Source: Micractinium sp. NFX-FRZ
Taxonomy: Eukaryota > Chlorophyta > Trebouxiophyceae > Chlorellales > Chlorellaceae
Length of the DNA stretch: 61,632 nucleotides
Assembly (NCBI GenBank): GCA_029339195.1
Contig: JAPTJF010000388.1
Location: 1-61,632, forward strand
Direction of reading: 5' to 3'
In this document: in pieces, positions 42,907 through 55,800 of the stretch
How the letters are laid out: each line of letters begins with the position of its first letter
How positions within the stretch are numbered: position 1 is the stretch's first letter
Made by a program: the position numbers and the translations under genes
Notes under the pieces: generated by a model
The model's database searches: none
Told to the model about the DNA's origin: nothing
The model's input: only the letters and a program-made list of their open reading frames with translations

Positions 42907-43977
42907 GGGACGCCGAGCCGCTCCCCGTCGCGGGGGCCACCGGCGCGCAGCCGCCGCTGTTTATTGCTCCTTTGTGCCGCCCAGAGACTACTGAAACTGC
43001 GTCGTTGCCATCACAGTGGGGTCTGCTGTGCTCGCACTGCAATGTCCCATGAGCGCCCTCCCAACGGGCTGTCACTATGTCCGCGGTAGGGGTGAGATCT
43101 GAGGAGCAATCAGGCAAGTTGTCCCCGCGATCGAAACTCTCGGTTCTAGCATGCCGGCGGTCCAGCGGCAAGCGAGCAAAAGCGAACACCTGGACGGGTC
43201 GTGGTACCCTTCCGCTGTACCTTCGCCATCTTCCCTGTCTTGCAAGCCGCGAGAAAGCTTAAACCTGCGAAGAGGATCTGTCCAGAGGGCGCCGGTGACG
43301 CCGCTGCTGGCAGCTGTGCCAGCAGCCTGCCCCTCCGCCGCCGCTTTTTGGCAGGCAGGTGGCGCCGCCCTCTCCCACCCCGCCCGGCCCGGCCTTCGGT
43401 CTGCTGCGATGCATCCTTTGACGTGCTTCCAGACTGCTTGTTGGTGCAAGCGTGCCAGCCGGCCTGCTGCCCAGGCTGCTCTGACCAGCAGTTGATGTCC
43501 CAGCCAGGGCGTGTCGACACGTCCCAGCAGCAGCTCCTTCTGTCCCGGAGATGCACCACTGCACCCAATCTTTAACTGGGGATGGGAGGAAGACCCAATC
43601 CAGAACTGGGGATCGAGATGTGTGTGTTTTTGGTTGCAAGTGTTTATTCGCACAGTGCAAAGAAGAAGAGGCAGCAGGAGAAAAACACGGGAGTGGTTGT
43701 GGGCAGCAGGGGCAGGGTGCAAGCAAGGGTTGGTTAAATGCAGTGCTGACAGAATCATGCCCGCCAAGGGGCTTATTGTCGTGCCGTTATGTGCTTATGA
43801 AAACAGGTTGGTGCAGGATGGGTGCGTGAAAGGTGGCTTATTGCTGGCGTGCGCTCTGTCATCCGTTTGCCCGGCCTTGAGCAGCGGCATGCCGGCGGCA
43901 TGGTGCCAGCATGTCTCACTGCCGCAAGGTTGGGTGGAGGGGCGGGCTGTGCTGTGGTGCTGCTTACAGGCCCCCCT
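42907..43977. other. Intergenic region between paralogues A and B
   Basis: It contains the promoter of A and the 3' end of B. A minus-strand TGTAA at 43964-43968 sits just below the stop of B. An imperfect two-copy repeat (ACCCAATC...AACTGGGGAT) lies at 43563-43608. No further gene was recognised. Confidence 0.45.
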
Positions 43978-46900
43978 TCATGGGAGAGCGCGCGCCATTG
44001 GAGGCTGGGGTGAGGGGCGCGCGAGTGCGGGTGGTGGCGGTGAAAAGTCCCTGCAGCATGGACGGGAGGGCGGGGGGAGGCAGCATGGTGAGGGCGGTGC
44101 CTTGGGTCACCACATGGACGCGCCTGTCAAACACATGCGTCCCACCTGCAGGGCGGGCGCACCCGCACGCGGCGTGCTGCCCCCAGCAGCAGGGACGTGC
44201 CGCGCCTGCCAGCGCAGAAAGTTGCGCACAGCAGTAGTCTCTCAGGGGGCAGCACAAGTCGCACACACACTCCGCCATGCCATTGGGCATGAACCACCCA
44301 TGGCAGCGCAGCCCACGCGGCGCTTCTTTGGGAGCGTGATGATGCGCTCATCATGCCCTTCAGACCCAAACACAGGCGGCACCGTGTGCCCCCGCCGGCG
44401 CAGCTCACCCGCCGTTGACGAGGAAGCAGGACGACCCGTCCCCAAAGACGGGGCGCAGCCAGAAGGAGCAGCCTGCGCTGCGCATGTCGAGCACCAGCTG
44501 CTTGCCAGCTTCCTTCTGGGCCTTGGGGAACACAATCTTGGTGTGCACCTCCACCCCGTAGCCCATGGCGCCCTTGGAGTCGCCCTGCTGGTCCACTGAC
44601 GTCAGCATGATGGTCACCCCGGACGAGCCGCCCGCGTTGGCAATCTGCTGCTGCACCAGCCCAAGGTACTGGGGGCGGCGGGCGGCAAAGTCCTCAGGTG
44701 AGAGGCCGGGGATGAAGGTGACAAAGGTGCCGACGGTGGCGTCCACGGGCAGCTTGGGCGGCGGCGGCGGCGGCGGGCGGGGGCGGGGCGGCGGCGGGGA
44801 GGGCGGCGGCGGGCGCGGCGGGCGCAGCACCGGCGCAGGAGGCGGGCTCCTGCGGCACACACACAGAGGCGGGCGGGCGGAAGTTGGGGGCAGGCAGGCG
44901 TCAGGGAGCCGTGGAAACAGGTTCTAGGGGCGGGCAGCACGTGTCAAGCAACCGGGCCGGCCAGGAAAGGTGGCACAAGTGAAGTATAGCAACCCCTGCT
45001 GGCTTGGCTGTGAAGGAGCGTCACGGAAGCAAGCAGTGCGGATGCAGCAAGCAGGTGCAGAGGACACACAAGCACCTGGGGGGCGGCGAGCTGGGGGGCG
45101 GCCGTGGGGAGGGGGGCGGCAAGGGCAGGCGGGGCTGGATGAGCAGGCGCGTCCCCTTGGGCATGTTCTCCGGCGTGGGCGGCCCCAGGTAGAAGGGACC
45201 CACAGCAAACCAGTAGTACGTGTTGGGCTCTATTTGCAGTTCCATTCGGAAGCCGCCCGCGTTGGCGCCGCTGCACCCGCCCTCGTCGTTGCCCCTGCAG
45301 CCGTGGCAGCAGGGTGGCAAGGGGGCAAGGCAGGGAGGGTCGGCACTGCTGCACAGCGCGTGATGGCGGTGGCAGTGGCAGTGGCATTGCAGCAGTCAAT
45401 GCAGGCAACAATAAACAATGCAGGCTGTGCGCCCATGCCCCCAGCTGTGCATGCAGAGTGCGGCCGCCCCGCTGCCCCGCCTGCCAGCTCACCCTACGCA
45501 GGAGACGCCGGCGGTGTACGGGTCGGGGCTTTTGGAAGAAAGCACCGACACTACCGTATCCCCGTCTGTGTAGCCACAGGAGTGGGCTACGACGGTGCCG
45601 TTGAATGCGTTTGAGAACCACCTGCAACATGGGGGGGACAGAGCAAAGGGGAGTCAGGGGAGGTTGGGGGAGGGCACAGAGCAGCGAGGCAGGGGGCCGT
45701 GGTTTTGCGGTCACACACACAGTACCCGCCGCACCAGCCCCGCGCATGCGCTCCTTGAACCAGCATGCCCCTGCCAATGCACCAGCATCCCCTCCCCGTA
45801 CACATTAAAGGCAGCCAGTCAATCGGTGACGACGCCCCTCACCTGTACACCACCGCCACATCACGCTCCATGTCACATGAATAGGGCGAACGGTTGGGCA
45901 GGTAATCATATGCCTGCAGGCACACAGGGCACAGCAGGCACAGGGGTTACATCCCCATTCCAGCAGGGGGAGGCTAGCAAGGGCAGCGGCTGAAGTCAGC
46001 CGTGCACACAGCCAGCACGTCCATGCATGCTGAGCCTGCTCCCAGCGTGCCCAGCCAAGCTCGGCACTCGCCCGGCCTCGTGCAGGCACGGCCAGGCCAG
46101 GCGGCACGCAGCTGGCGGCCAAACCATCCAAGCAGACAGGCCACCAAACACGTGTTAGATGGGGAGGGGGGCATGAGGGCGCACCGTGATGATGGAGCCG
46201 GTGAACGGCAGGTTGTTCACTTGGATGGCGTTGGCCCACATGCCGGCCATGGGGGGCGGCGGCGGGGAGGGCGGCGGCGGGGAGGGCGGCGGGGAGGGCG
46301 ACGGCGGTGGCGGCGGCGGCGGCGGCCTGCAGACATGTCGGTTGCAAGGAGGCAGCGAGGAGGTGGGTTCAGGCGTGGATGCAGCAGCAGCAGCATGCCT
46401 GTGAGCCACCCACTGCTATCATCTGTCAGGCTGCCGTGGGTCCGGCAGCTGTGCGGCAGGCAGCGGACAGACGAGCAGGCACGTCCGGCTTGGGATGCAG
46501 CTGGCTATATAGGCTAATTGTGGTGCTGGCTGGCAGTTGCTTCGAGTGCGGGACGCACAGTGGTGAGGGTGGCGGCGGTGGCGGCGGGGATGGCGACGGA
46601 GGCGGCTGTGGCGGCGCAGGGCTGGGTGGGGGCGGCGGGGGGGACGGTGGGCTGGGGGGTGGCGAGGGGCTGGGAGGGCTGGGCGGCGGGGGTGGGGATG
46701 GGGGGGAGGGTGGTGGCAAAGGGGGGCTGGGCGGCTGTGGGGGTGCTGGGTGTGGGGGCGGAGGAGGGGAGGGCTCTGGTGGGCTGGGCGGCTGGGGTGG
46801 TGGTGGAGGAGGGCTGGGCTGGGGTGGTGCAGGTGGGCTGGGCGGTTGTGGAGGCGAGGGGGGCGCAGGAGGGGGCGGCGAGGGGCTGGGAGGGGCTGGC

Positions 46901-49900
46901 GGTGACGGCAGAGGCGGCGGTGGGGAGGGCGATGGGGGGTTGGGCGATGGGGGTGGTGGGCGAGGAGAAGGGGGGGGAGGTGCTGGTGAAGGGGGAGATG
47001 GGGAGGGAGAAGGGGGGGGCGGCGAGGGGTTTGGAGGAGGTGGTGGTGGGAAGGGGGAGGGAGGGGGAGGGGGGTGCGGTGGTGAGGGGGAAGGGGCTGG
47101 CGGGCGGGGCGAGGGTGGGGAGGGGGAGGGTGGCGGGGGGCGGGGCGGAGGCCTGGGAGGTGCCGGGCTTGGTGGTGGGTGCGGGGGCGGCCGCGGCGGG
47201 GGAGGCGGCGGCCGCACGGCAGTCACGGTGCCGGTGAAGTACCCTGCAGGGCGTGGGTTGGGGCATACACGGTGCGGCTGGGGCAGTCAGCTGCAGCGGA
47301 GGGGGCAGGGCAGCGGGACCAGGGCACCCCAGGCCTGTGCGCGGCAGCCTCAACACAGCCAGGGCCGCACAGCGCTGCATGGCATGCGTGCAGCACGGCT
47401 CTTCACAACGCAGCAAGGCACACAGCGAGCGTGGCACACACAACACACAACACAGCACACACAGCGCAGCGCAGCGCACCTGCCACGTCGGCGATGTTGT
47501 CCGAGCATGCGCTGCTCAGCAGCGTGCACTCCCCGCTGTCCGCCGCAAAGTTCCAGCCCGCGCAGCCGGGCAGGTTGAAGCACTCCTGGCAGCACATGTA
47601 GGGCTGCTGCGGCGGCAGCTGCACCACCGCCGCCGCCTTGGGGCCCAGGCAGCGGCCCAGCAGGACGTTGCACAGCGCGGGGGCGCGTGCCGACACCTCC
47701 CCGTTGACCCAGCCCTCCAGGGCCACCATGGGCAGCGTGGATGCCCCGGAGAACAGGTGGCAGCTGCTGCTGGCCTCCTCATACGCAAAGTACTCGCACT
47801 GGTCCATGCCGCTGCCCCCGGCTGCCCGCGTGCCGTAGCAGATGTCGCAGCACGACTGAATCGACTCCTGCCCCAGGCTCAGGCTGCCTATGAGCACGTC
47901 GGCGCTCGACACGCCGCCCTCCAGCACATCGCACGAGGCGGGCGGCTCCGTGAAGGGGCCCTCCGCAAGGGGCTCCTTGGCCCAGCCCCACATCTCGCCT
48001 GCAGGGGAGGGGCAGGGGAGGGGGCGGGTTGCTGGCAAGGTGGGCAGGCTGGCAGGCAGGCTGGCTGCTGGCACTCAGCTACACTTCCGCAGGTCAGCTG
48101 GGCAGCTGGGCAGGCAGGCAACGGCGGGCAGCTCCCCGCACCTGGCGTGTTGCTGGGCACGGCGCATGTGCCGGAGAAGGCGCCGCCGTACAGCCGGCAC
48201 TCGCCGGTGGCCGAGGTGTAGCCCCACACGGCGCAGCCGGGGGTGCGCGTGCACACGCCGCAGCACGCAATGGGTGACACCCCAACATTGGTTTGCCGGA
48301 TGAAGCGCAGGCCGGGGCTGGCGCACGATCCGGTGGACATGCGGCAGGCCGCCGGCGGGTGCGGCCCCACCTGCCCCAGCGCCCAGCCCGCCGGGGAGCG
48401 GGAGAGTGCAGAGTAGGTGCCCGTGTAGAGGCGGCACGTGCCAGAGTTCTGGTCAAACGCCCAGTACTCGCATGTTTCAGAGGGGTGGGCGTAGCACAGG
48501 TCGCAGCATGCTTGGCTGGTGGCATCTTGCACCGTCACAGACGTCAGCTGCAGCCGCTGGAAGCTCTGGGAGATGGGCAGGCACGCCTGGAATGGAGGCG
48601 GCGGCGGCGGCGACGGCGGTGGCGGCGAGGGGGACGGCGGAGGCGGCGAGGGGGATGGTGGAGGGGGTGACGGTGGCGGCGGCGAGGGGCTGGGCGGCGG
48701 CGGCGCGGGCGAGGGGGGCGGGGGTGATGGCGGCGGCGGCGAGGGGCTGGGCGGCGGGGGCGATGGCGGCGGCGGTGATGGTGACGGCGGCGGGGGGGAG
48801 GGCTGAGGTGGCGGGGGTGAAGGGCTGGGCGGCGGTGGGGATGGTGACGGCGGTGGCGGCGAGGGGCTGGGCGGCGGAGGGCTGGGCGGCGGGGGAGATG
48901 GAGGCGGAGGCGACGGGGAGGGCGGAGGCGGCGGAGGCGGCGACGGCCGCACCGCAATCACTGTGCCAGTGAAGTGCCCTGCACACACGCACACACACAC
49001 AAACAGAATGCAGTGTGAGAGCATGAGGTTGGCACAGCCGCCCTGTCCTGCCGCAGCTGGCTGGCTGCAGGCCGGGCAAGGGCAAAGGCACAGCTCAGCA
49101 AAGCACGCCTGGCAGGCTGCCTCACCCCACTCCAGGCCTGCCTCAGCACACCGAGTCCGCCTTCCACGCCGTTGTTTTCACAACAAAGCACGCGGCACAA
49201 CGCAGCGCACCCAGCAGGACTTCCACATTCATGACCCACCACAGGACAGTGCAGCAGTGCGCCGTGCAGCACAGCCTCAACCCCAGCACAGCGCAGCCCC
49301 AGCGCAGCGCAGCAGTGCGCAGTGCAGCACAGCCCCAGCCCAGCGCAGCGCAGCTCACCTGCTGTGTCCTGCACCGCTCCGTTGCACACCTCCGCCAGCA
49401 GCGTGCAGTCGCCGCTGTCCGCGTCATAGTTCCAGGCAGCACAGCCCGGCTGGTCCCAGCACAGCTGGCAGCACATGTAGGGCTGCTGCGGCGGCAGCTG
49501 CTCGGTGCGCATGGGCTCGGGGCCCACGCAGGTGCCGGTGCCCACGTTGCAGACGGCAGATGATCCCGACACGGCGCCGTAAGTCCATCCCTCTGCCTTG
49601 GTGGGCGGGGCAGTGGAGGCTCCAGAGTAGAGCTCGCACACGCCGCTGGCCTCCTCATACGCAAAGTACCAGCACTGCCCCACGCCGCCGCTGCCCGCTG
49701 CTGTGGTGCCGTAGCAGAGGTCGCAGCACGACTGCAGCGCGTACGGGCCCAGCGGGAGGCTGCCGATCTGCACATCTGCCCCTGACATGCCGCCGTCGTC
49801 CAATGGCAGGCACGACGACTGGAGGTCGGCGCTGGGCAGCTGCGGCGCTGGCTGCCCAAACACGTGCCCCCAGTACTCGCCTGCACGCACAGCAGCAGCG

Positions 49901-51449
49901 GGAGCAGGCACAAGGGTGGCTGGTAAGCGCCTGTGGGCAGGCATGCGTGCTGTGAGGGCTTGGGGACAGGCGGGGTGCAGGGTGGCCATGCAGCGCCAAT
50001 AAAGCGGCCAGCTGGCCCCTCCAGCCCGCAGGGCACGCGGCCGCATGCCCCCACCGCCGCACGCATCGCGATTGCCGCTGCCCACCCTAGCGACGCCGCA
50101 CCGCACGCAGGCTTGCCCACAGGAGCAGCCGCAGCAGCCGTAGCTGGCGACAACAGCAGCAGCAGCAACAGAAAGCAGCAACAGACAGCTGCAGCAGCAG
50201 CAGAAGCAGCAGAAGCAGCAGCAGGCACACGCCGCTGCACCATGGGCCGCACACCCGCACTCTCCTACTCTCCCACTGTGCGGCAGCCAGACCATCCAAG
50301 CCTCGCGTGGTGCCCTGCCTCCTGCGCAATCTCCCATTCACCACCCACCACCAACCACCATGTGTGGAGCCCTGTGCTGCCTTGCGCACTACTCCACAGC
50401 AGCAGCAGCCGCAGCACCCGCAGCGGGCTCATCAGCCCACCCTCGTGCCCTCATGCCCTCCCACCCACCCACCGCCCACCCACCTGGGCTTGGGCTGGTT
50501 GAGGCGCATCCCTCTGCTGCGTTGAAGTAGCCCGTGAGCATGCGGCACTGCCCTGTGGCGGAGGTGAAGCCCCACACAGAGCAGCCCTGGGTGGCCTTGC
50601 AGGCGTCGCAGCACTGGTAGGCGGCCCCGGGCGTGAGCTTGGCCGTGGCCAGGAAGCGCAGGCCCGGGCTGGCGCATGTCCCCAGCTGCACGTGGCAAGC
50701 GGGCGGCTCCCCGGTCACCTCCCCCAGCTGCCAGCCGGCGGGTGGGCGGGAGAGGCCGTTGAAGACGCCGGTGTAGAGGCGGCACGACTGGCTGTCCTGG
50801 TCAAAGGCCCAAAACTTGCAGGAGCCCGAGGGGTGGGCGTAGCACAGGTCGCAGCAGCTCTGGCTGGTCCCCCCTGCCAGAGACAGCGGCGGCCCCAGCG
50901 CTGCACGCTGGAAGCTGGTGGTGAGGGCCGTGCACTGCGGCGGCGGCGGGCTGGGCGGCGGCGGGCTGGGCGGTGGCGGGCGCTGCGGGGGCGGCGGCCG
51001 CGTGGGGGGAGGCAACGGCGGGGGCCGTGGCGGGGGCGGTGATGGCGGGGGCGGTCGCGGGGCAGGCGGTGGTGGGCGTGCTGGGGGCGAGGGACGTGGG
51101 CTGGGCGGAACTGCAAGGAGTGCCCGCCGTGCCGCCACCCACTGCCGCTGCCCGCCGTCTGCCGCCGCTGCCGCCACGGCTGCCTGCCTCCGCGGCCCGA
51201 TCGCCGCCTCGGCCGCAATGCAGGCCGCTGCAAACGGGACAAAGATGAAACCAGGGCAAGCCAGAAGAGACAGGGATGGTGAGTGGGCGAGCAGCCACTT
51301 GCCGAGCAGCGAGGCCGGTGGCATCACGCCCTCCGTGCAAGCCCGTGCGTCGCCCTGTGGTGCCCTAATCCAGTTACCAGCAACCCAAACTGACCTGCCA
51401 GGGCCAGCGCCACCGCTGCTGCTGCCCTCCAGCGGCCAGGGGCTCTCAT
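43978..51449 (-). CDS. Secreted hydroxyproline-rich protein with PAN/Apple-like modules, paralogue B
   Basis: Twelve exons: 51395-51449, 50484-51227, 49359-49880, 48142-48978, 47480-47998, 46559-47243, 46185-46326, 45843-45913, 45493-45621, 45076-45294, 44409-44849 and 43978-44050; 4,437 nt, 1,478 residues. A signal peptide (MRAPGRWRAAAAVALALA then AACIAA) spans intron 1. Exons 2 to 5 each hold two PAN/Apple-like cysteine modules (SCCDLCYAHPSG...CKFWAFDQDS..CRLYTG; CC..C....GC.VWG..S..G.CR), with SPPP runs in exons 2, 4 and 6. The 3' half has WANAIQVNNLPFTGSIIT, a PPC-like sandwich (VAVVYRWFS, GDTVVSVLSS, NDEGGC, NTYYWFAVGPFYLG), the shared terminal domain (FVTFIPGLSPEDFAAR, GYGVEVHTKIVFP, CSFWLRPVFGDGSSC) and a last exon GDFSPPPPALARP. 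PAN/Apple modules bind proteins or sugars, so a wall-assembly or adhesion role is inferred. Confidence 0.9.
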
Positions 51450-52856
51450 GACTGTGACGGTGCCCACATGTGAAGGCGCTGGGCGCTGCAACCGCGTCAG
51501 ACTAGCAACCAGTGCTCTATACTTCAGTGGTTGCGACAATAGAGGGGTGGTGGGGACGGAAGCCGCGGGCTGGTAGCAGGCACACTGCCGGCCTTGGGGT
51601 GGCTGGAGGGTGCGACAGAGTCCAGAAGTGTATTCCTAGGGGCTTGGGATGGAGAGCACGTCGTTTGCTACGCAGTGGCTTGTGCTCCTGTGGACCTGCG
51701 TACTGTTGTACCCGCTGGCCCGCGCGTCCCACTCCGGTTCGTCGCTTTCGCGCTGTCTCGCGCTGCCCCCACACCGTGTACACTGTGTTTTGCAGGTCTT
51801 TTAAAGCCTTTTAACGGGGACGGGCTGCTGGTATGGTACCCTCCGGTCCTTGCCGACAGGACAGGTCAGGGCTGGCAGGGAATTGGGCGGTGTGGCAGCC
51901 CCCACCGCAGGAACTGCTGTTTACATAAGCCGTGCGTAACCTTGAGTGCCTACTAGCTGCACTCCTTCCCCCCAACCATTGCTTCCACCTGGAGTGTGGG
52001 CATAGCTTGCAAGCACCAGGTCGTCTCCACACCGCGCGTGGCAGTGGCACCCTGCCCCCTGAGTGCTGGCGGGCACCGCCCCCTGCGTGCTGGCGGGCAC
52101 CGCCCCCTGCCGCATGGGATGTGACCCAACCTCAGGCTGAGGAGGCCGCTCCTTTGATGTTACACTGCATCTTCCAGCCCTGCCTCCGCCACTGGCCCAC
52201 CTCTTATCCCTGCCACCAGGACATGCCCGCCTGCCTGCCTGCCTCCCTGCCACTAGCGGACGCCCGCTTGCCTGCGTGCCTCCGAAGGCACCCTTGACCT
52301 ACTCCCGGAATGCTATCCTTCTTACAGGCGTTCTCAGTGAGAAGGCACGGTGTTGTTAATGCAAGGGGCAGCCCCAAAGGTGGTGGGGGACGGCGAGAAT
52401 TAAAAGGGACAAGGGTATGCAGGGCAGAACAGTGAGCGAAAAGCAGGGGTGCAGGCAGAGGGGTGTGTGTTCACAAGGAGGATAGCAGTGCGGAAGGTGT
52501 GGCGACGTGAGTACAGATTGAGAGTGGAGCGAGCAAGGAGCCAAACGAGCAGGGAGGGCAGGCAGCGGGGAGGCAAAACGAGCAAAGGTGGTCAAGGCGG
52601 GCGGGCCTGCCTGCCTGCCTGGGGGGTGGGCCTCAAGCCGGCGTGCCACCCAGGAGGCAGGGGGGCGCAGCCTGGACAGCCCCGCATGCAGGAAAAGGGG
52701 TGACGGGGTGCGGGCGATGAAGAGAGTGGGTACCTTGCTCGGTTGGTTATTTCTTTGTTTGCCTTGCTACGAGGCGGCGCCGCACGTCATGCAAGGGACA
52801 CTGGGCGCCAGCTGTGTGCAAGCTGCCCGACTGGCTTGCAAAGCAGGTGCGGCTGG
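51450..52856. other. Intergenic region between paralogues B and C
   Basis: The 1.4-kb gap holds the promoter of B and the 3' end of C. A 25-bp unit (GTGCTGGCGGGCACCGCCCC plus CTGCG) is repeated twice at about 52061-52110. No convincing coding exon was seen on either strand. Confidence 0.45.
52061..52110. repeat. Two-copy 25-bp tandem repeat
   Basis: GTGCTGGCGGGCACCGCCCC followed by CTG is repeated head to tail in the B-C intergenic region. Confidence 0.8.
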
Positions 52857-55800
52857 CTAGTCCTCAGACACGCGTGGCATGGGCGCCATGGGGCGAGGGC
52901 GTGATACGGGAGTCTTGCTGGGCGTGGCCACCGCCTTTTTAGGGGGCGGGCGAGTCGCCTTCTTGGGGGGTGGGGGAGGCGGTTTCTTGGGAGCGGGCGA
53001 GGGCTTCTTGGGGGTGGGCGCTGGCTTTGCCTTGGGTGGGGGAGGTTTCTTGGCCGGCTTGGGAGGCGGGGGCGGGAAGTCGCTGCAACAGGGAGGCGGG
53101 GGGAGCGGGGCCGGGGCAGCTGTGAGCACTGGGGCGCAGCTGAGCAGGGGCGGGTGTGCGCAGGAGGAAAGCATGAGCGCCGCTCCCCACCAGCCAGGCA
53201 GGCCGGGCAGGCCAGCAGCCAGGCAGGCACCAGGGAGCCGTGCGTCTAGCACAGCGCCCCACCTGGGTGCCCCTCACTCGCCCGTCACCCCCTGCAATCA
53301 CCGCCTGTTGCGCACACACAGTCCTGCCCCGCCCCCTGCGCCTGCTCACCCGCTGCTGACGAGGACGCATGCCGCCCCGTTGCCAAACACGGGGCGCAGC
53401 CAGTAGCTGCACCCCCGGGTCTTCATGGCGCTAGTGAGCGACTGCCCCGCAGCGCCCTTGCCAGCCGGGAAGTTGAGCTTGGTGTGCACCTCCACCCCGT
53501 AGCCAGCCGCGCCCTTGCTGCTGCCCTGCTGGTTGACGGCTGTCAGGGTGATGCGGGTGCCGCCGTCGCCGCCGGCGCTGGCAATCTGCTGCTGGAGCGC
53601 CGCAACATACTCGGGCTGGCGGGCGGCAAAGTCGTCGGTGGACAGCCCCGGGAGGAAGGCCACAAACGTCTTGACAGAGGGGGCTTGCACCGTGGGCTGG
53701 GTGGAGGGCGGGGGCGGGGGCGGCGAGGGGGATGGCTTGGGCGACGGCTTGGGCGGGGGCGGGGGGCTGGGGCTGCAGCATGGGAGGGGAGGCAGGGCGC
53801 GGAAATGTCAGCAACCAATTGCCACAGGGTGTGCAGCAGCAGCGGCAGCAGCCGGGGCATGCAGCAACAGCTGGGGATGCAGCCCTTCCGGCACACAGCC
53901 GCTGCTCCTCGGCCTGACCCTCAGCACCAGCACCAGCACTGCCTGCGAGGGCTTTGCATCAGCATTTCGTTTAGCGGGCAGCAGAGCCAGCGGACCTGGG
54001 GGTTGCTGCCGGGCTGTCCCCGCCCTTGAGGGTGAGCGAGAAGCGGATCTTCTTGGGCACATTGTCCTCGGTGATTGGGCCAATGAAGTAGGGTCCAATC
54101 ACCACCCAGTAATATGTGTTGGGCCTGATGGGGACGCTGGTGGCAAAGCCGCCAAAGTTGGAGCCCTTGCAGCCGCCCTCGTCGTTGCCGCTGCAGCGCG
54201 GGGGGACGCAGGGGGGCAAGGGCGCGGTGAGGGCCGGCAGAAGTAGGAGGTTGCGCATGCAACGGTGGGCGTGCGCTGCGGCTGGGTGGCGGCTGGCTGG
54301 CTGCGGATGGATGCAGTAGGCAGGGCGCCAGGCAAAGCCGCACGCATGCCAATCCACGGGGCATGACTGCACCCACGCAGTGTCCCTGCAGGCCGGCAGG
54401 CAGGCAGGTTGTTGGGTGCCTCACCCCTCGCATTTGAAGCCGTCGCGTGTGGTGGAGGAGGTGAGGATGGACACCACCGGGTCCCCGTCTGTGTACGCGC
54501 ATGAACTGGCAGACAGCTCGCCAGCGGAGGCAGGGCCGGAGAACCACCTGCGGCACGGCAAGAGCACATGGTCGGTTGAGTCGCTGGTTTGTGGCTGGTT
54601 TCCAAGGAGACTGAGCCGGCGAGACACATGGCAGCGAGCTGATCAGAAGGAGCAGGCGGGCGGGCAGGCGGGCAGGCGGGCAGGGTACACAGCGCCCTGT
54701 GCATGCTGTGTATGCCACGCAGTTGCATGCTGTAAAGACTAGACTACTATACTGGGGCCCGGCGCCCACCTGTAGATGACGGAGGCTGAGCGCATGAAGT
54801 CGCAGGTGATGGGGGGGACGCCCTGCTTGTACGACTCCCACTGCACACGTCATGGGATGGGGAGGGGGGCAGGGTGAAGGCAGTGCACAGACAGCGTGCC
54901 TGCAGTCGAGCGGGAGACGTGGCACAGGTGGAGAGAGGCGTACGCAGACAGCGGGCGGGCCTCTGGCCTGGCAAGCTGGCCGGCAGCGGACACCCAGCGC
55001 TTTCATAGGGCTAAGCTCTGCTTTCACCCCCTGCTCACCGTGATGTTGCCACTTGTGAAGGGGAGGGAGGGGACGATGTTGGGGTTGTTCCAGTACCCAA
55101 TGGCGGGTGGCGGGGGCGGCCTGGGCGGCGGCGGCGGCGCTGGGCTGGGCGGGGGAGGGGGGCTTGGGGGCCTGCACTCGTGGCGCGGGTGGAAAAGCAG
55201 GGAGGGGGGCGGTGGCAGTTTCTTTCAGTTGGCGGCGCCCTTGGGGTGTGGCAGCCCAGCTGCTGCTAACAGTGCAGAGGTGCACATCAACCTGGGCACA
55301 TCAGCACTCGAGCAATAAATCATGCCACGTGCATCACGGCTGGAAACAAGTCCAGCCTTGCAAGCAGGTGCAGGGCAGAGCTTCACCTGGGCGAGGGGGG
55401 CCGCGGGGGCGGGCTGGGAGGGGTGGGTGGCGTGGGTGGCGGGGCGTTGGGAGGCGGGGGTCCGGGGCGCGGAGAGGGTGGGGGAGGTGGTGAGGGCGGT
55501 GGGGAGGGTGGGGGCGATGGGGCCGGCGGCTCTGGCGGCGGGGATGGCGGGTCGGGGGGCGGGCTTGGGCTGGGCGGCGGCGGGGAGGGGGCGGGAGGCT
55601 CCGGAGGGGGCGCGGGTGGCGAGGGGCTTGGCGGTGGTGGTGAGGGTGGCGTAGGTGGGGACGGAGGCGGGCGCGGAGGGTTTGGCGGGGGGAGCGGTGG
55701 CCGCGGGGGCGGGCGAGGCGAGGGAGGCCTCGGCGGGCTTGGCGGCGGCCTGGGCGGCGGCCTGGGTGAGGGTGGGGGCGGCCTGGTGGGGGGCTCAGGG

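Noticed and set aside
43511..44599. Plus-strand 362-codon open frame across the A-B gap and the 3' end of B.
   Set aside because: It overlaps real minus-strand exons of paralogue B and has no recognisable content.
46307..47578. Plus-strand Gly-rich open frames here and at 59890-60867, 55423-55887 and 31906-32445.
   Set aside because: They are complements of proline-rich CCN exons, which match paralogues and have signal peptides and splice sites on the minus strand.
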